Assembly (NCBI GenBank): GCA_052144935.1
Contig: JBKQPR010000181.1
Span: 13,896 to 77,895, forward strand
Reading direction: 5' to 3'
From: JOPF133 sp052144935
GTDB lineage: Bacteria > Acidobacteriota > Terriglobia > Bryobacterales > Bryobacteraceae
DNA: 64,000 bases
Shown: positions 53,089 through 63,209 of the stretch, one piece after another
Layout: every line of letters starts with the position of its first letter
Position numbering within the stretch: the first letter of the stretch is position 1
The notes under the pieces: model-generated
Told to the model about the DNA's origin: nothing
Database searches by the model: none
The model's input: only the letters and a program-made list of their open reading frames with translations
Made by a program: the position numbers and the translations under genes

Positions 53089-53783
53089 AGTCGGAACCTC
53101 ATTCGATTCTACCAGCCGGGTGGCGCGAGCCATAACGTTGGATAATACGCGGGCGGCCGTGAAGAGGTTCCCGGGGCCAAACGGGTTCGGTCTGTGAGGA
53201 ATGTAAGCGGTTGGTTTGATAGGGGTTGAGCTTCGAAATGGGTTGGTTCGGGAACTTGGCGAAAGGCGCCTCGGCGCGGATTGGCGGGAGTACCGATGGG
53301 GCGAAGGGGCTTCCGGCTAAGGAGGTTGGTTGCCGGGCCGGGCCGGCGCCGCCGGGCGGCCATTTCGAGGGTTGTAGTCAGGAAGCGTTAAACGCCCGTG
53401 ATCCGGATTTAAAGCCCCCCAAGGTTGGGCTCCGGCGGAGGCGCGGGGACGCGCGGTCCAATCCTAAGAATCTCTCGCCAAGCCGCCAAGGCGCCAAGTA
53501 ACGCCAAGAGAAAACAACACAAAGACGAAAATTGAGACGGAGAAGAATCCAAAACCGAGGGCGCTGAGGCGGCGGCCACGGGGCGAGCAGGCCGGGAACC
53601 TGCGTGCTGGCGCGAGGTGAGAAGCTTGGCCAAGATCGGCCGGATATGCGGCCGGCGCAGCAGGAGGTTCGGATCGCGGCCGGTGGTTTGGGTGAAACCG
53701 GGACTGCGCCGGGTCCGTTCCCCTATTGACATTCTATACGAACTCACGGTAGCCTTCCTATAGAAAGTCTATAAGAGGTGCAC
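53089..53783. other. Intergenic region between the kinase operon and PadR gene
   Basis: About 700 bp holding two divergent promoters. Around 53471-53507 it has a copy of the CTCGCCAAGCCGCCAAGGCG-type repeat (family D), known from many acidobacterial and planctomycete genomes. I find no other gene. Confidence 0.6.
53726..53773 (+). promoter_or_regulatory. PadR promoter/operator region
   Basis: TTGACA at 53726-53731 and a palindrome TATAGA-AAG-TCTATA at 53759-53773 lie just before an AGAGG ribosome site. The palindrome is the likely PadR autoregulatory site. A second TCTATA at 53733 may be another half-site. Confidence 0.6.
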
Positions 53784-54116
53784 ATGGCCGGCGGCCCAAC
53801 CAATCTCCTCCAGGGAACGCTCGATCTGCTGATTCTGAAGGCCCTCGCGCTGGCGGAAATGCACGGGCTGGGGATCGCCAACCGCATCGCGCAGATCACC
53901 AGGGGCACGTTTCAAGTGAAGCCCGGATCGCTGTTTCCGGCGCTGCACCGCATGGAAGAGGCGGGCTGGCTGAGCTCCTACTGGGGCGAGTCCGAAAACA
54001 ACCGGCGCGCCAAGTATTACCGCCTGACGGCCGCGGGGCGGCGCCAGTTTCAGGCCGAAACCCGCCAGTGGGAAACCATCGCCCTGGCCATGCGCAGCGC
54101 CTTGCGCGCGGAATAG
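53784..54116 (+). CDS. PadR family transcriptional regulator
   Basis: A 110-residue winged-HTH repressor (LLQGTLDLLILKALALAEMH, VKPGSLFPALHRMEEAGWL, AKYYRLTAAGRRQF). Such proteins typically repress the adjacent permease gene in acidobacteria. A GTG two codons upstream (53778) could also start it. It lies 13 nt before the permease gene and both follow the promoter with the TATAGA palindrome. Confidence 0.93.
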   Translation: MAGGPTNLLQGTLDLLILKALALAEMHGLGIANRIAQITRGTFQVKPGSLFPALHRMEEAGWLSSYWGESENNRRAKYYRLTAAGRRQFQAETRQWETIALAMRSALRAE

Positions 54117-54129
54117 GCGGAGCGATGCC

Positions 54130-56802
54130 ATGCCCCTGCTGAACCGCCTGTCGAGCCTGCGCCGCAACCTGCTGCACAAGGCCGCGGTGGAAGACGATCT
54201 GGACGGCGAGTTACGCGCGTACCTCGACCAATTGACGGACCGGCACCTCCGCGCCGGCCTCGGCCCGGTGGAGGCTCGCCGCGCGGCGCGCCTGGAACTG
54301 GGCGGCATGGAGCAGGTGAAGGAAGAAGTTCGGCAAGCGAGGGTGGGTCACATGCTGGAAGAAATCGTACAAGACGTTCGCTACGGGCTGCGCACGCTGC
54401 GCAAGAATCCCGCATTCGCCGCGGTGGCGGTCGCGGCGCTGGCTCTGGGGATTGGCGCCAACACCGCCATGTTCAGCGTGGCATACGGGGTTCTGGTGCG
54501 GCCGCTGCCGTATCCCGAGGCCGATCGTGTGGCGGTGGTGTGCATGCGGTTCTACCCTCGCGATTTCCAGTTCGGCACGCTCTGCCTGCGCGATTTCCAA
54601 ATGTGGAAGGATGCCAACCGGGCCTTCGAGGAACCGGCGGTATTCACCAACGCGCTGAAGGACGTCGGCGGCCAGGAGGGACCGCCGGAGCAGGTGCAGG
54701 GGGCTACGGTGACCGCGGGATTCTTCAGGGCGCTACGCGCGCAGCCGTTGGTGGGGCGCGTCTTCGCGTCGGGAGAAGATCAGCCTGCCAGCCCCTCGCT
54801 GGCGGTGCTGGGCGAATCGCTGTGGCGGCGGCGCTTCTCGGCCAATCCACACGTGGTGGGAGAAACCATCCTCTGCAGCGGTGCGCCTTGCACTGTGATC
54901 GGAGTGCTGCCTGACGGGGTGCGTTTCCCGCGTCCCGATACACAACTCTGGACCAATCTGAAACTGGTTCCTCCGAGCCGTTATGGCCCTTGGTTTTATC
55001 GCGGCCTCGCGCGTCTGAAACCGGGCGTGACGATGGCGCAGGCGCAGGCGGAGACCAATGCCATCGGCCAGCGCTTCATGCAGCAGAACCCTAATTACAA
55101 GCGGCTGATGCTGCCGGTGGTAGGGCTGCGCGAATGGCTTCTGGGCGGAGGCGGCGCGGCCATCGGCGATACGCGGAAGGCCCTGATTGTGTTGATCGGC
55201 GCGGTGGGGCTGGTGCTGCTGATCGCGGTGGTGAACGTGGCCGGCCTGATGCTGGCGCGCGGCTCGGTGCGCGACCGGGAGATGGCCCTGCGGTTGAGCC
55301 TGGGCGCCGGGCGAGGGCGGCTGGTGCGCCAGTTGCTTGTGGAGAGTGTCCTGTTGGCCATGGCAGGCGGCGCGGCGGGCATGGGACTGGCCTTCGGGAT
55401 CGTGCGGTTGCTGCGGGTGTGGAATCCGGGCAGGCTGCCGTTGATGGATTACATCCGGCTAGATGGGCGCGCGCTGCTCTTCACGCTGGCAGTGTCGGTG
55501 GCCGCGGGGGTGTTGTTCGGGCTGGTCCCGGCGCTGCACAGCTCGCGCACCGGCTTGAGCGCGGCGCTCAAGGAGGGCGGCCGCTCTGGTTCGGCGGGAC
55601 ACGCCCGGCGGCGTATGCGCTCGGTCCTGGTGGTCGCGGAAATCGCCCTCTCGCTGGTGCTGCTGGTCGGCGCCGGATTGCTGTTGCGCAGTCTCGACCG
55701 GCTAGAGCGGGTCGACGGCGGCTTCGCGGCCCCGCCGGAGAAGATTCTCAGCATGGTGATTTCACCCGGCGACCCGAAGTATCAGGACCCTAAGTTGGGC
55801 GTGCCCTTCTATCGGGAGGTGCTGCGGCGCGCACTGGCGGTGCCGGGTGTGCAGTCGGCGGCCTTGACGGACGCGCTGCCGCCGGACCGCCAGGGGGATG
55901 CCGACAGCTTTGCTGTTGCCGGCCAGCCGCTACCGCCCGGCGAGATCCACCCTATCGTTTCGGACGTCACCGCCAGCGCGGACTATTTCCAAACCATGCG
56001 GGTTCCGCTGGTGCGGGGCCGTTACTTCAGCGAGCACGACACGGCCGATTCCGCGCCCGTGGCCCTTATCAGCGAGAGCATGGCGCGGCGGTTTTTCGCC
56101 GGCCGCGACCCGCTCGGTCAGCGCATCATGCAGAGCGGGCCGGGCTTCGGCAACCCCTGGATGGAAATCGTGGGAATTGTGGGCGACGTGAAGTATCTCG
56201 GCTTGAAAGAGGGCCGCGATTCCGACGCCGCCTATTACATGCCGTTGGGACAGAGTTACACGCCGCGGCTTTACCTGGCGGTGCGCACCGCGGAGGATGC
56301 CGGAGCCATCGCCGCCACGCTCCGCCGGGAAGTTCAATCCGCCAATTCTTCGGCCACCGTGGCGGGCGTGGGCACCATGCGGCAGGCCCTAGACCGCAGT
56401 GTGTCGCAACCGCGCTTCGATACGCTGCTGCTGGGGCTGTTCGCCGGGATTGCCTTGCTCCTGGCTTCGGTGGGGATCTACGGGCTGATCGCCTACTCGG
56501 TGGCGCAGCGCACCCAGGAGATCGGCATCCGCATGGCTCTGGGCGCGCGGCACACGGATGTGCTGCGCATGGTAGTGAGGCAGGGGATGGCGCTGGCGCT
56601 GGCCGGGATCGGCGTGGGTCTGGCCGGCGCGCTGGCGCTGACGCGGCTGCTGAAGACGCTGCTGTTTGGCGTCAGCGCCCTGGATGCGCCCACCTTTCTT
56701 TTGGTCCCGCTGGGCCTCGCGGCGGTGGTTCTCGCGGCCACCGCCATTCCCGCGCGGCGCGCCACCCGCATTTCGCCGGTGGTGGCGCTACGGTACGAGT
56801 GA
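54130..56802 (+). CDS. MacB/FtsX-type permease of the acidobacterial duplicated orphan permease family
   Basis: An 890-residue ABC-type permease without its own ATPase. The N-terminal domain (DDLDGELRAYLDQLTDRHL, RAARLELGGMEQVKEEVRQA) precedes a repeated unit: helix, MacB periplasmic-core domain, three-helix FtsX domain. LRTLRKNPAFAAVAVAALAL and GLLVPAL-type FtsX helices and a second copy at the C-terminus (QRTQEIGIRMALGARHTDVL) show the duplication. No ATPase gene is adjacent, as usual for this family. Function unknown, possibly export or regulated by PadR ligands. Confidence 0.93.
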   Translation: MPLLNRLSSLRRNLLHKAAVEDDLDGELRAYLDQLTDRHLRAGLGPVEARRAARLELGGMEQVKEEVRQARVGHMLEEIVQDVRYGLRTLRKNPAFAAVAVAALALGIGANTAMFSVAYGVLVRPLPYPEADRVAVVCMRFYPRDFQFGTLCLRDFQMWKDANRAFEEPAVFTNALKDVGGQEGPPEQVQGATVTAGFFRALRAQPLVGRVFASGEDQPASPSLAVLGESLWRRRFSANPHVVGETILCSGAPCTVIGVLPDGVRFPRPDTQLWTNLKLVPPSRYGPWFYRGLARLKPGVTMAQAQAETNAIGQRFMQQNPNYKRLMLPVVGLREWLLGGGGAAIGDTRKALIVLIGAVGLVLLIAVVNVAGLMLARGSVRDREMALRLSLGAGRGRLVRQLLVESVLLAMAGGAAGMGLAFGIVRLLRVWNPGRLPLMDYIRLDGRALLFTLAVSVAAGVLFGLVPALHSSRTGLSAALKEGGRSGSAGHARRRMRSVLVVAEIALSLVLLVGAGLLLRSLDRLERVDGGFAAPPEKILSMVISPGDPKYQDPKLGVPFYREVLRRALAVPGVQSAALTDALPPDRQGDADSFAVAGQPLPPGEIHPIVSDVTASADYFQTMRVPLVRGRYFSEHDTADSAPVALISESMARRFFAGRDPLGQRIMQSGPGFGNPWMEIVGIVGDVKYLGLKEGRDSDAAYYMPLGQSYTPRLYLAVRTAEDAGAIAATLRREVQSANSSATVAGVGTMRQALDRSVSQPRFDTLLLGLFAGIALLLASVGIYGLIAYSVAQRTQEIGIRMALGARHTDVLRMVVRQGMALALAGIGVGLAGALALTRLLKTLLFGVSALDAPTFLLVPLGLAAVVLAATAIPARRATRISPVVALRYE

Positions 56803-56815
56803 CGGACGACCTCTC

Positions 56816-59608
56816 TCATGTCGTCCGTCTCCTTAATCGACGAGCCGGTTGAGAAGCGGCGACAACCAGGGGCGCGACAAGTTTTTCATAAAGCCCGAAG
56901 AGATGCTCGGCGCGGTCGCGGTCGCCAGTGAATGGCGCGGGGCGATAGAGCTTGTCCACGCCATAATCGAGAGCGCGGTGCGCCTTGCGCAATTGCGGGG
57001 GCATGGCATCAATATCGTAGAGGTCCCCGAGTGTGGAGGTGGGAAACTGAGCACGGGCGTCGAGAACGGCTTGCGCGAGCGTGCGGATTTTGGTCCGCTG
57101 GTGATCCGCAGTTTCCGGCCACGGGAAAGTGTTATAGACGATTCCCGCGGAGTACCGGTAATCGCTTTTCAGGCGGCCCCCGATTTGACGAAGCCATGCC
57201 ATGTGCATCGTCGAGGTCAGAATACTGAAGTGCCACAGGTTGGCGCCTTGAAGAACAAAAACGAGATCGCTCGGTATCGTGGGAGGGTTCATCCATCCGA
57301 TCGGAACGTAGTCCCTTCGTTCTGAGCTTACCTTCGGAATCGCCAAGAACGGGCTGGACGGCGCAACCGTCACGTGAAAACGAGTCGGGGTCTCCGCTAA
57401 TTTGCGAGTCCCCTCGCTCTTGCTCTTAAGCCGAAACGCCCTCACGGCCGCGATCCTCTCTCTAACCGCTGGCATCGCCCGCAGCTCGTTTGGTTCCGCA
57501 TCCGCGAGATAAAGAATCCATCGGCCTCCCCCGTTGATAAACTCCACAGAACCCACGTAGGGATGAAAGTATTTTGCCGCGCCCGGCTCCTTACGCAGAA
57601 ACTCTAGTCGCTCCTCGCCAGAGAAAATGTAATGGCCTTCGTCGATGGGTTTGGAACCGATAACAAGCTGCGGGATCTCACACAGTGGACGGCTGGCTTC
57701 TTCAACCACAAGATGCCGGTTCACAACGGTACCGGCATCAAAAAGATACGGCGTCAGCGCTACATGCCGGCTTTCAGTAGGATCTCCCTTAATGTCGCCG
57801 TAGGAGAACAGGCGTTTTTCGGGTGGTTCTTCATCGCGCCGGGCCAAGCCGACGATCACGACGTGAACGTGCGCCACACCGCGAGCATCGCTGCCCCATG
57901 CGAATGTGCGGTGAGCGAAGCTGATTTCAAGGCCGTAGCGATCAAATAGGACAGACCAGAGCTGTGCTACCTGCTCACCTTGAGTGATGGAATTCGTGGC
58001 AACAAATCCTATATGGGCCTGGGACCGCCGCAGATATTCAGCGGCCCTTATGAACCATGCCGTCACGTAGTCGAGCGTTCCGCCGCTGCCGCCGAGATCT
58101 GCTACGCGGCGCACCTGCGCTCTCTGCTTGTCGCTTTGGTACTTGGCGCCTCCGAAAGGCGGATTGCCGAGAACGTATGAGCACTCGGTGGGCGCGATGA
58201 GATCCTCCCAAGCCATTTCGAGCGCGTCGGCGTTCCGGATGTGGGGCGACTTTTTCAAGGGGATGCGAACATAGCTTTCGCCGAATTCCAGCGAGAGCTT
58301 GTTATTCATGATGTGATCCATCATCCACAAGGCCACTTCAGCGATGCGTGCGGGGAACTCGCCCAGTTCGATGCCGTAGAACTGGTCCACGTCGATCCGG
58401 CACAGCTGGGACACGTCGAGCGACAACTGGCGGTCCTTGCGGAGCGCCTTTAGCAATTCGATTTCGAGAAGCCGCAGCTCGCGATAAGAGATGATCAGGA
58501 AGTTTCCACAACCGCAAGCAGGGTCGAAAAACCGAAGCGCCGAAAGCTTCTGATGAAACATTTCGATTGCCTTGCGGCGGCCACTATCACGGCGTTCGGT
58601 TAAGCGTTTAAACTCATCGCGCAACTCGTCGAGGAAAAGAGGCTCGATGACCTTTAGAATGTTCTTCTCCGTCGTGTAGTGGGCACCCCTGGAGCGGCGC
58701 TCGTCCGGGTTCATCACGGACTGGAACAGCGATCCGAATATGGCGGGGGAAATCGCATCCCAACTGAAGTCGAGCGCGTCAATGAGGAGCGAGCGCATCG
58801 CGGCATTGAAATCCGGGAAGGGCAGCCGTTCCTGAAAAAGGTCGCCATTCACATACGGGAACTGCGTTAGGTCGGCATCAAGGTTATGTTGCCGTTGCTT
58901 GGTCGGAGTGTTCAACACCTCGAAAAGCCGGCTGAGCCATAGGCCGGCGTCGCTTCCATCCGAATTGGTACGCTGCGCAATGAGCGTGGAGAAAATGTCC
59001 CTGGGTTCAAAGATGCCGGTGTCATCGGCGAAGAGGCAGAACACAAGCCGGACGAGAAACCGCTCCAGATTGTGCCCGACGTAGCCGGCTTCCTTGAGGG
59101 CATCGTGCAGCTTGCCCATCATTTCCGAGGCTTCGATGTTTACCGGGTCCTGGTCGCGGAACGTGCGCTTTTGGACGCCGAGAACGAAACCGAAATCCTC
59201 GACGTGCTCCGGGAGTTGGCAGAGCAGGAATCGAATCGTGGTGTTGTCTTCGAGATCGCATAGCTCGAAGGTCTGGAAATCGCTTACCAGAACGTAGCGG
59301 GGAAGCTCGTACTCCTTGAGGCCGGGAAAGTAGTCAAGGGCTTGCTGTTTGGCGCGGGTCAGGTCGCGGCCGGCGCTCTTCTGCTCGACGAGAAGCACGC
59401 CTTTCCAGAACAAATCGATGAAGCCGCGCTCGTCGCCGAGCCTTTTGACGGGTTCCTCGAAGCTCGCGACGCGGCGGCGGGTGACGCCGAATACCTCGAA
59501 GAACTCGTTGTAGAAGGTCTGGCTCTCGCCGCGTTCATACTGGGCGTGTTTCCACTCGTCGGCGAAGCGGGCCGCGCGTGCTCTGATCTCATTCCAGCTA
59601 AGCCGCAT
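56816..59608 (-). CDS. MmeI-type (type IIL) single-chain restriction-modification enzyme
   Basis: A 930-residue protein with all the parts of type IIL enzymes. The N-terminal nuclease motif is D65-x9-E75-x-K77 (GFIDLFWKGVLLVEQKSAG). A helical linker is followed by a gamma-type N6-adenine methyltransferase with FFDPACGCGNFLI and NPPFGG, and then a target-recognition region to the end. Such enzymes modify one strand and cut a fixed distance away. No separate gene is needed. Base composition appears lower in GC than the neighbours, hinting at transfer. Convergent with the permease, 13-nt gap. Confidence 0.93.
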   Translation of the reverse strand: MRLSWNEIRARAARFADEWKHAQYERGESQTFYNEFFEVFGVTRRRVASFEEPVKRLGDERGFIDLFWKGVLLVEQKSAGRDLTRAKQQALDYFPGLKEYELPRYVLVSDFQTFELCDLEDNTTIRFLLCQLPEHVEDFGFVLGVQKRTFRDQDPVNIEASEMMGKLHDALKEAGYVGHNLERFLVRLVFCLFADDTGIFEPRDIFSTLIAQRTNSDGSDAGLWLSRLFEVLNTPTKQRQHNLDADLTQFPYVNGDLFQERLPFPDFNAAMRSLLIDALDFSWDAISPAIFGSLFQSVMNPDERRSRGAHYTTEKNILKVIEPLFLDELRDEFKRLTERRDSGRRKAIEMFHQKLSALRFFDPACGCGNFLIISYRELRLLEIELLKALRKDRQLSLDVSQLCRIDVDQFYGIELGEFPARIAEVALWMMDHIMNNKLSLEFGESYVRIPLKKSPHIRNADALEMAWEDLIAPTECSYVLGNPPFGGAKYQSDKQRAQVRRVADLGGSGGTLDYVTAWFIRAAEYLRRSQAHIGFVATNSITQGEQVAQLWSVLFDRYGLEISFAHRTFAWGSDARGVAHVHVVIVGLARRDEEPPEKRLFSYGDIKGDPTESRHVALTPYLFDAGTVVNRHLVVEEASRPLCEIPQLVIGSKPIDEGHYIFSGEERLEFLRKEPGAAKYFHPYVGSVEFINGGGRWILYLADAEPNELRAMPAVRERIAAVRAFRLKSKSEGTRKLAETPTRFHVTVAPSSPFLAIPKVSSERRDYVPIGWMNPPTIPSDLVFVLQGANLWHFSILTSTMHMAWLRQIGGRLKSDYRYSAGIVYNTFPWPETADHQRTKIRTLAQAVLDARAQFPTSTLGDLYDIDAMPPQLRKAHRALDYGVDKLYRPAPFTGDRDRAEHLFGLYEKLVAPLVVAASQPARRLRRRTT

Positions 59609-59863
59609 TTACCGAGTTTCTTTCCTTGAACTGTTGGGAGGACTTCCTGGTTTATATAACCTTACCCATTGTACGACCTTGCCGGAGTCTACAACGTGAA
59701 ACCGGGAGGGCCGCCAGACGAAATCGCCGCTTGTGCGCCCGGTCCGAGAGCATTTTTCTTTATCGTTGTGCCGGGCGGGTTTCCGTCCGATCTACGCCTT
59801 TTTAACGCTAAATTCGGCGGTATCGCACTGGACTACGGGGCCGCACGGTGTGAGAATGAGGTC

Positions 59864-61471
59864 ATGCCGGAAACCGTTATCCTGATCGCCAGTGGCGACC
59901 TGCGTCTCTCCGCCAACCAGAGATGCTGGGCGGCGCAGGCCCGCGCCGAAGAAGCCGTCATGAATGCCATTCGCCGCGAAGGGCGCGAGGTGCGCCGCGG
60001 CCATCCCTGCGACCCGCACAAGGGACATGGTTTCATCGACAGCCAGAAGTACGGGATGGAAGTGTTCCGCAATATTCCTCCCGAAGCCCCCCTGGTCGTG
60101 GTGGAGGCGGTGTGGCAGTACAGCCATCACCTTTTGCATGGGCTGTACACGCATGGCGGCCCGATCCTGACGGTGGCCAACTGGAGCGGCGAATGGCCGG
60201 GCCTGGTGGGGATGCTCAATTTGAACGCGTCCATGACCAAGGCCGGCGTGAAGTACAGCTCGCTGTGGAGCGAAGATTTCACCGACGAGTTCTTCACCGG
60301 CGGATTGCGGCGCTGGCTGGCCGGCGAGCCGGTCCATCACGATTTGAGCCACGTGCATCCGCTCGGGGAGTTTCGCCTGCCCGCGCGCGCCGAGGAGATT
60401 GGCGCCCGCCTGGCGGCCGACCTGCGGCGCGGCAAGGCTATCATGGGGATCTTCGACGAAGGCTGCATGGGCATGTACAACGCCATCATTCCCGATGAAC
60501 TGCTGCATCCCACGGGCGTGTTTAAGGAGCGGCTCAGCCAGTCGGCTCTGTACGCCGAGATGCAGCAGGTGAGCGACGCGGAAGCCACCCAAGTGCGGGC
60601 CTGGCTGGACCGTAAGGGCGTGCAATTCCGCACCGGGACGAACCCAGAAACCGATCTGACCGACCTCCAGATTCTCGAACAGTGCAAGATGTACGTGGCC
60701 GCGTTGCGCATCGCCGACGATTTCGGGTGCGACGCGATCGGCATCCAATACCAGCAGGGATTGAAGGATCTGGCGCCCGCTTCGGACCTGGCCGAGGGCC
60801 TGTTGAACAATGTGGACCGGCCTCCCGTGATGGCGCGGGGCAACGGCCGGGTGCTTTACGAAGGGCGGGCGCTGCCGCATTTCAACGAAGTCGACGAGTG
60901 CGCCGGGTTGGATGCGCTGGTCACCAACCGGGTGTGGACGGCGCTGGGGTACGCCCCCGAGACCACGCTTCACGACGTGCGCTACGGCGAATCCTTCCCG
61001 GTGAACGGCCGGGAAGAATTCGTTTGGGTGTTCGAGATTTCCGGCGCGGCCCCGCCGGCGCACTTCATCGGGGGATACGCGGGCACGGTGAGCGAGCGGC
61101 AGCCTCCGATGTATTTTCGATTGGGGGGCGGCGGCCTGAAGGGCGTGAGCAAACCGGGCGAGATCGTGTGGAGCCGGGTCTTCGTGGACGCGGGTGTGCT
61201 GCGCGCGGATCTGGGGCGCGCCAAGGTAGTGGAGATGCCGGCCGAGGAGACCGAGCGCCGCTGGCGGATCACCACGCCGCAATGGCCCATCATGCACGCG
61301 GTGCTCGACGGCGTCACGCGCGACCAGCTCATGGCGCGGCACAAGTCGAACCATGTGCAGGTGGCCTACGCTCCCGACCGGGCGGCGTGCGATCTGGCGC
61401 TGGCGGCCAAAGCGGCGGCGTTCCGTGAAATGGGCCTGGACGTATCAATCTGCGGCAACTATGGGGGCTGA
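59864..61471 (+). CDS. L-fucose isomerase-like protein
   Basis: A 535-residue protein with a fucose/arabinose-isomerase-like fold. It starts MPETVILIASGDLRLSANQR, and contains VEAVWQYSHHLLHGLYTHGG, MGIFDEGCMGMYNAIIPDEL and FGCDAIGIQYQQGLKDLAP, with Glu/Asp/His positions that could form the Mn site. Proteins of this type occur in acidobacteria and planctomycetes; the substrate is not known. The frame extends 65 codons upstream without signals. The start at 59864 is preceded by GAGG, though closely spaced. Confidence 0.8.
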   Translation: MPETVILIASGDLRLSANQRCWAAQARAEEAVMNAIRREGREVRRGHPCDPHKGHGFIDSQKYGMEVFRNIPPEAPLVVVEAVWQYSHHLLHGLYTHGGPILTVANWSGEWPGLVGMLNLNASMTKAGVKYSSLWSEDFTDEFFTGGLRRWLAGEPVHHDLSHVHPLGEFRLPARAEEIGARLAADLRRGKAIMGIFDEGCMGMYNAIIPDELLHPTGVFKERLSQSALYAEMQQVSDAEATQVRAWLDRKGVQFRTGTNPETDLTDLQILEQCKMYVAALRIADDFGCDAIGIQYQQGLKDLAPASDLAEGLLNNVDRPPVMARGNGRVLYEGRALPHFNEVDECAGLDALVTNRVWTALGYAPETTLHDVRYGESFPVNGREEFVWVFEISGAAPPAHFIGGYAGTVSERQPPMYFRLGGGGLKGVSKPGEIVWSRVFVDAGVLRADLGRAKVVEMPAEETERRWRITTPQWPIMHAVLDGVTRDQLMARHKSNHVQVAYAPDRAACDLALAAKAAAFREMGLDVSICGNYGG

Positions 61472-61473
61472 AC

Positions 61474-61500
61474 GTGGGGCGGACGCTTTCGTCTGCCAAT
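61474..61500. repeat. Half copy of repeat family A
   Basis: GTGGGGCGGACGCTTTCGTC with the closing TGCCA matches the right arm of the family A repeat, directly after the isomerase stop. The left arm is missing. Confidence 0.7.
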
Positions 61501-61504
61501 ATCG

Positions 61505-62140
61505 TCACCGCAGGAATTCCAGAACTTTAGGCGCCATATACTCGAGCACGTCGGTCAGCTCATGGCCGGAATCCAGGATTTCCAGCCGCACGTTCGGGCG
61601 GCCTTGGGAGAATTCCTGGGAATATACGGGCGGCACTACGTCATCCCGTGAGCCGTGAAAGATCAGGGTGGGCTGCCGGAAATCCGGGAAGTCCTCATAG
61701 CGTTCGGCGTCCGCCATCAATTGGTAACCCAGATTCACGGGGCGGTTCTCGCCGTAGTGAAAGACCTCCATGCTGCCACTCTCGCGCCAGCGCGCCACGG
61801 CCTCTTCGCCGAGATGCGCGCGCCAGCGTCCGGCGAATCCAAAGGCCGGCGCCAGCAACACCACGCGAGCAACTTCCGATCCGACTTGGGCGTGCCGCGC
61901 GGCAAACAGGGCAGCCAGATAGCCTCCCATGCTGGAGCCGATCAGGGAGACGGGCCGTCCAGCCGCGGCTCGCTCGATCACGGCGAGTTGGCCGGTGAGC
62001 GTGAGGCGCTCGAAATCGCCGGCGGCCAGATCGGGGATCTCGACCGCCAGGCCGGCGGCCTCCAGGAAGCGCCGGAAGTAGCCTGCCTTGCTGGAGCCGG
62101 GTCCGGAGGCAAACCCGTGCAAGTAGAGGATGGGAGTCAT
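61505..62140 (-). CDS. YqiA-type alpha/beta hydrolase (esterase)
   Basis: A 211-residue hydrolase (PILYLHGFASGPGSSKAGYF). The nucleophile elbow is GSSMGG, and an acid/His pair appears in SRDDVVPP and DSGHELTD. It resembles the YqiA/YcfP esterase group. The start overlaps nothing, and it lies 8 nt after the stop of the following secreted-protein gene (transcribed first). Cytosolic, substrate unknown. Confidence 0.9.
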   Translation of the reverse strand: MTPILYLHGFASGPGSSKAGYFRRFLEAAGLAVEIPDLAAGDFERLTLTGQLAVIERAAAGRPVSLIGSSMGGYLAALFAARHAQVGSEVARVVLLAPAFGFAGRWRAHLGEEAVARWRESGSMEVFHYGENRPVNLGYQLMADAERYEDFPDFRQPTLIFHGSRDDVVPPVYSQEFSQGRPNVRLEILDSGHELTDVLEYMAPKVLEFLR

Positions 62141-62147
62141 TTCGCGA

Positions 62148-63071
62148 TCACTTCTTGACGGGCGGCGGCGGATCGGGCAATTCCGTGAACTTGATTTCCG
62201 CGTCGGCGGCGAAGAGCTTGAACGCCTCGTAGAGGTACAGGTTCTCGGTCATCAGCTTGCCATCCACCAAGTGGCGGTGCAGCACCGACGCGGGCGTCAG
62301 GAACCCGTGCGTGGAAAGGGTATATTCGACGGTGGCCTCGTCGCGAAAAGTGTGATCGCGCTCCGCCGTTTCGGCCATGGCCTCGACCCGCAGGGGGAGG
62401 CCATCGGGATCGCGGACCCACAGCACACCGTGCATGGGCCGGCGCGCCGCGGTCCGCCCGCGAAACTCCAGCTCGGCGCCGGCGGCGGAGGTTTGCTCCC
62501 AGCGGATGGCGCGCGCGGCGTCGGCGCCGATGCGGGTTTGGCCGCCCATCGCGACCTTCATATGCTCCAGTCCCCGCTTGCCAAAGGCTAGCAGGATGAG
62601 GCCGTAATCGGTGGCGATATCCACCAGGCCGTGCCTGGCGAACTCCTCGATCATGCGCTTGCGCAGCCGGTCGTCGGGCGATTGCATGCCGAGCGAGAGG
62701 GCATGGCGGGCGCTCTCGGCCGACTGCACGGGACGGCCATCCACGGAAATGACTTGGCGGAACTCGACGAGGTCGCCCGAAACGGAGTCCTTCAGAGCGC
62801 CCACGGTATATTCCGAAACGAGCTGGCGGACCTGGATCCGGGGAGCCGCCGCCTGGGCCACGGCGGCAGCGCCGGCGCGCGGGTGAAAGCGCGAGGGCGC
62901 CATCAGCGCGCGCTGTTCCAAAGTCTCCTGGCTCAATGCTTTGGGAGCGTTCTGGCGAAGCACTTCGGACTCCTCGGCGACTCTTGACAGAAGCTGTTCG
63001 AGAGTGGTGACTTGGGCCGAAGCGCACGGCGCCAGACAGAGCGCCAGGATGCCGAAGAGCCGCAAGTGCAT
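62148..63071 (-). CDS. Secreted protein of unknown function
   Basis: A 307-residue protein with a signal peptide (HLRLFGILALCLAPCASAQ). The body is mixed alpha/beta, with LVSEYTVGALKDSVSGDLVE, EFRQVISVDGRPVQSAESAR and TVEYTLSTHGFLTPASVLHR. The pattern recurs in acidobacteria but has no function assigned. It is transcribed together with the hydrolase, 8 nt apart. The promoter must lie in the rRNA-upstream region, divergent from the 16S gene. Confidence 0.8.
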   Translation of the reverse strand: MHLRLFGILALCLAPCASAQVTTLEQLLSRVAEESEVLRQNAPKALSQETLEQRALMAPSRFHPRAGAAAVAQAAAPRIQVRQLVSEYTVGALKDSVSGDLVEFRQVISVDGRPVQSAESARHALSLGMQSPDDRLRKRMIEEFARHGLVDIATDYGLILLAFGKRGLEHMKVAMGGQTRIGADAARAIRWEQTSAAGAELEFRGRTAARRPMHGVLWVRDPDGLPLRVEAMAETAERDHTFRDEATVEYTLSTHGFLTPASVLHRHLVDGKLMTENLYLYEAFKLFAADAEIKFTELPDPPPPVKK

Positions 63072-63209
63072 GGCTTCATTCTAACCCCGGATCGGACGGC
63101 GGGGCGGCGACACGATTATTTTCCGCACTGAAGCGCCTTGTTTTCTGTGAGTTAACGGGTAGATTTGTGACTTTCAAGCCCTCCCTGGAGAATTTCAGTT
63201 GCGTGACCC

